Of a stretch of DNA of 13,250 bases, positions 12,951 to 13,250 are shown piece by piece. Source of the stretch: Candidatus Bathyarchaeota archaeon (GTDB lineage: Archaea; Thermoproteota; Bathyarchaeia; 40CM-2-53-6); assembly GCA_005884605.1 (NCBI GenBank), contig VBBE01000111.1:1-13250 (forward strand). Direction: 5' to 3'. The position numbers and the translations under genes were made by a program. Numbering within the stretch: the first letter of the stretch is position 1; each line of letters opens with the position of its first letter. The notes under the pieces are model-generated. The model searched no databases and was not told the DNA's origin. It saw only the letters and a program-made list of their open reading frames with translations.

Positions 12951-12996
12951 GCGGGTTCGAATCCCGCCCTGGGCGCCAAACCGTCCCCGGTCATGC

Positions 12997-13084
12997 TAAC
13001 TCATAACTTTTCTTTTGTGTAACTATTTTTCTTCTATAACTTTTCTTTTCCCGTAAACTATTCTTTTTTCTGCTAACTATTATG
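12997..13084 (+). repeat. T-rich imperfect tandem repeat, TAACTnTTCTTTT units
   Basis: Copies of TAA(A)CT begin at 12997, 13004, 13020, 13037, 13054 and 13074, mostly 16-20 nt apart. Most are followed by a pyrimidine tract with a run of four to six T. Archaeal RNA polymerase stops at such T-runs, so this may be a serial terminator for tRNA-Asp. It could equally be a low-complexity spacer. Confidence 0.6.
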
Positions 13085-13091
13085 TGACCCC

Positions 13092-13233
13092 CCGGGGTGG
13101 TCGATTTTCGCGCGCGCCGCCCTTCATGGAAAGCGTCTTCAAACGCGGTACCGGCCAAGGCTTAACACAGGCGACCCCTTCTAGCCGAATCGGAGCATTA
13201 ACTTGGTCACCATAATTCATTCACCACCCCAGG
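13092..13233. ncRNA. Possible structured RNA closed by a 10-bp helix
   Basis: GGGGTGGT (13094-13101) pairs with ACCACCCC (13223-13230), and CC (13092-13093) with GG (13232-13233) across a bulged A. This encloses about 120 nt with smaller hairpins: CGA-TTT-TCG at 13102-13110, GCGT/ACGC at 13133-13146 and CCG-AAT-CGG near 13185. No protein-like frame covers it. I looked for 5S rRNA, SRP RNA and RNase P landmarks and found none, so identity and strand are open. Chance pairing is quite possible. Confidence 0.2.
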
Positions 13234-13250
13234 AAATCGTTGTAACTGGC

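Larger units (their letters stand above)
12803..12978 (+). tRNA. tRNA-Asp(GUC) with at least three introns
   Basis: Acceptor GCCCAGG (12803-12809) pairs perfectly with CCTGGGC (12968-12974), the discriminator is G and CCA is encoded (12976-12978). The T-arm is GCGGG-TTCGAAT-CCCGC (12951-12967). The anticodon arm is CACGG-CTGTCAC-CCGTG (12906-12922), so the anticodon is GUC. D-stem GTAT (12863-12866) pairs with GTAT (12901-12904), using G-U at both ends. The D-loop after splicing is AGCCCGGTCCA, the usual archaeal tRNA-Asp form. The gene is 176 nt against about 78 for the mature product. A TATA box at the right distance supports the 5' end. The anticodon loop itself has no intron. Confidence 0.87.

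Noticed and set aside
12997..13084. CRISPR array
   Set aside because: Repeat units are only about 17 nt, imperfect and T-rich, with no unique spacers.
13124..13210. 28-codon plus-strand frame starting ATGGAAAGC
   Set aside because: No promoter at the right distance and no protein-like pattern.
13092..13233. 5S rRNA
   Set aside because: The closing helix and length fit roughly, but the conserved CCGAAC...GAAGTTAAGC landmarks are absent on both strands.

Overview
The window is archaeal. It encodes a two-repeat TATA-binding protein, and TTTAAA-type TATA boxes lie about 25-35 nt upstream of several genes. It carries two tRNA genes interrupted by very short introns that fold into bulge-helix-bulge (BHB) splice motifs, and it uses many TTG starts with little Shine-Dalgarno signal. 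Several non-canonical introns per tRNA is best known from TACK-type archaea, especially Thermoproteales. The lineage itself cannot be fixed from this sequence.

Layout: 1-879 holds two small membrane-protein genes on the minus strand, divergent from a HAD phosphatase-like gene (927-1736). A minus-strand run follows, in transcription order class II fumarase (fumC), a NIF3-family protein and a Nudix hydrolase. The Nudix frame runs 185 nt into the antisense of the HAD gene. After a 350-nt gap with inverted repeats comes a plus-strand FAH-family hydrolase/isomerase (4774-5751).

The accessory part is 5752-7233. It holds an orphan 5' fragment of tRNA-Lys (5872-5892), then a decayed multi-domain nuclease gene, then a complete tRNA-Lys(UUU) with three introns. 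The 19-nt tRNA 5' end is a direct repeat bounding a 1,218-bp segment, like the footprint of a nuclease-bearing element that used a tRNA 5' half as its target.

From 7265 to 10839 the minus strand carries tbp, a Rieske protein with a two-TM membrane-protein gene just upstream, and an M3 oligoendopeptidase. On the plus strand follow a cupin, a KANL3/Tex30-like alpha/beta hydrolase and a 19-residue Cys-rich microprotein gene ending in a hairpin-T terminator. A minus-strand hydrophobic membrane protein converges on it. The right end has a tRNA-Asp(GUC) with at least three introns, including one at the end of the 5' acceptor strand, then a T-rich ~17-nt tandem repeat and about 170 nt that could be a structured RNA.

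Most genes are housekeeping or general metabolism (fumarate hydration, peptide degradation, basal transcription, tRNAs). The novel material is the tRNA-Lys/nuclease locus, the multi-intron tRNAs and the microprotein.
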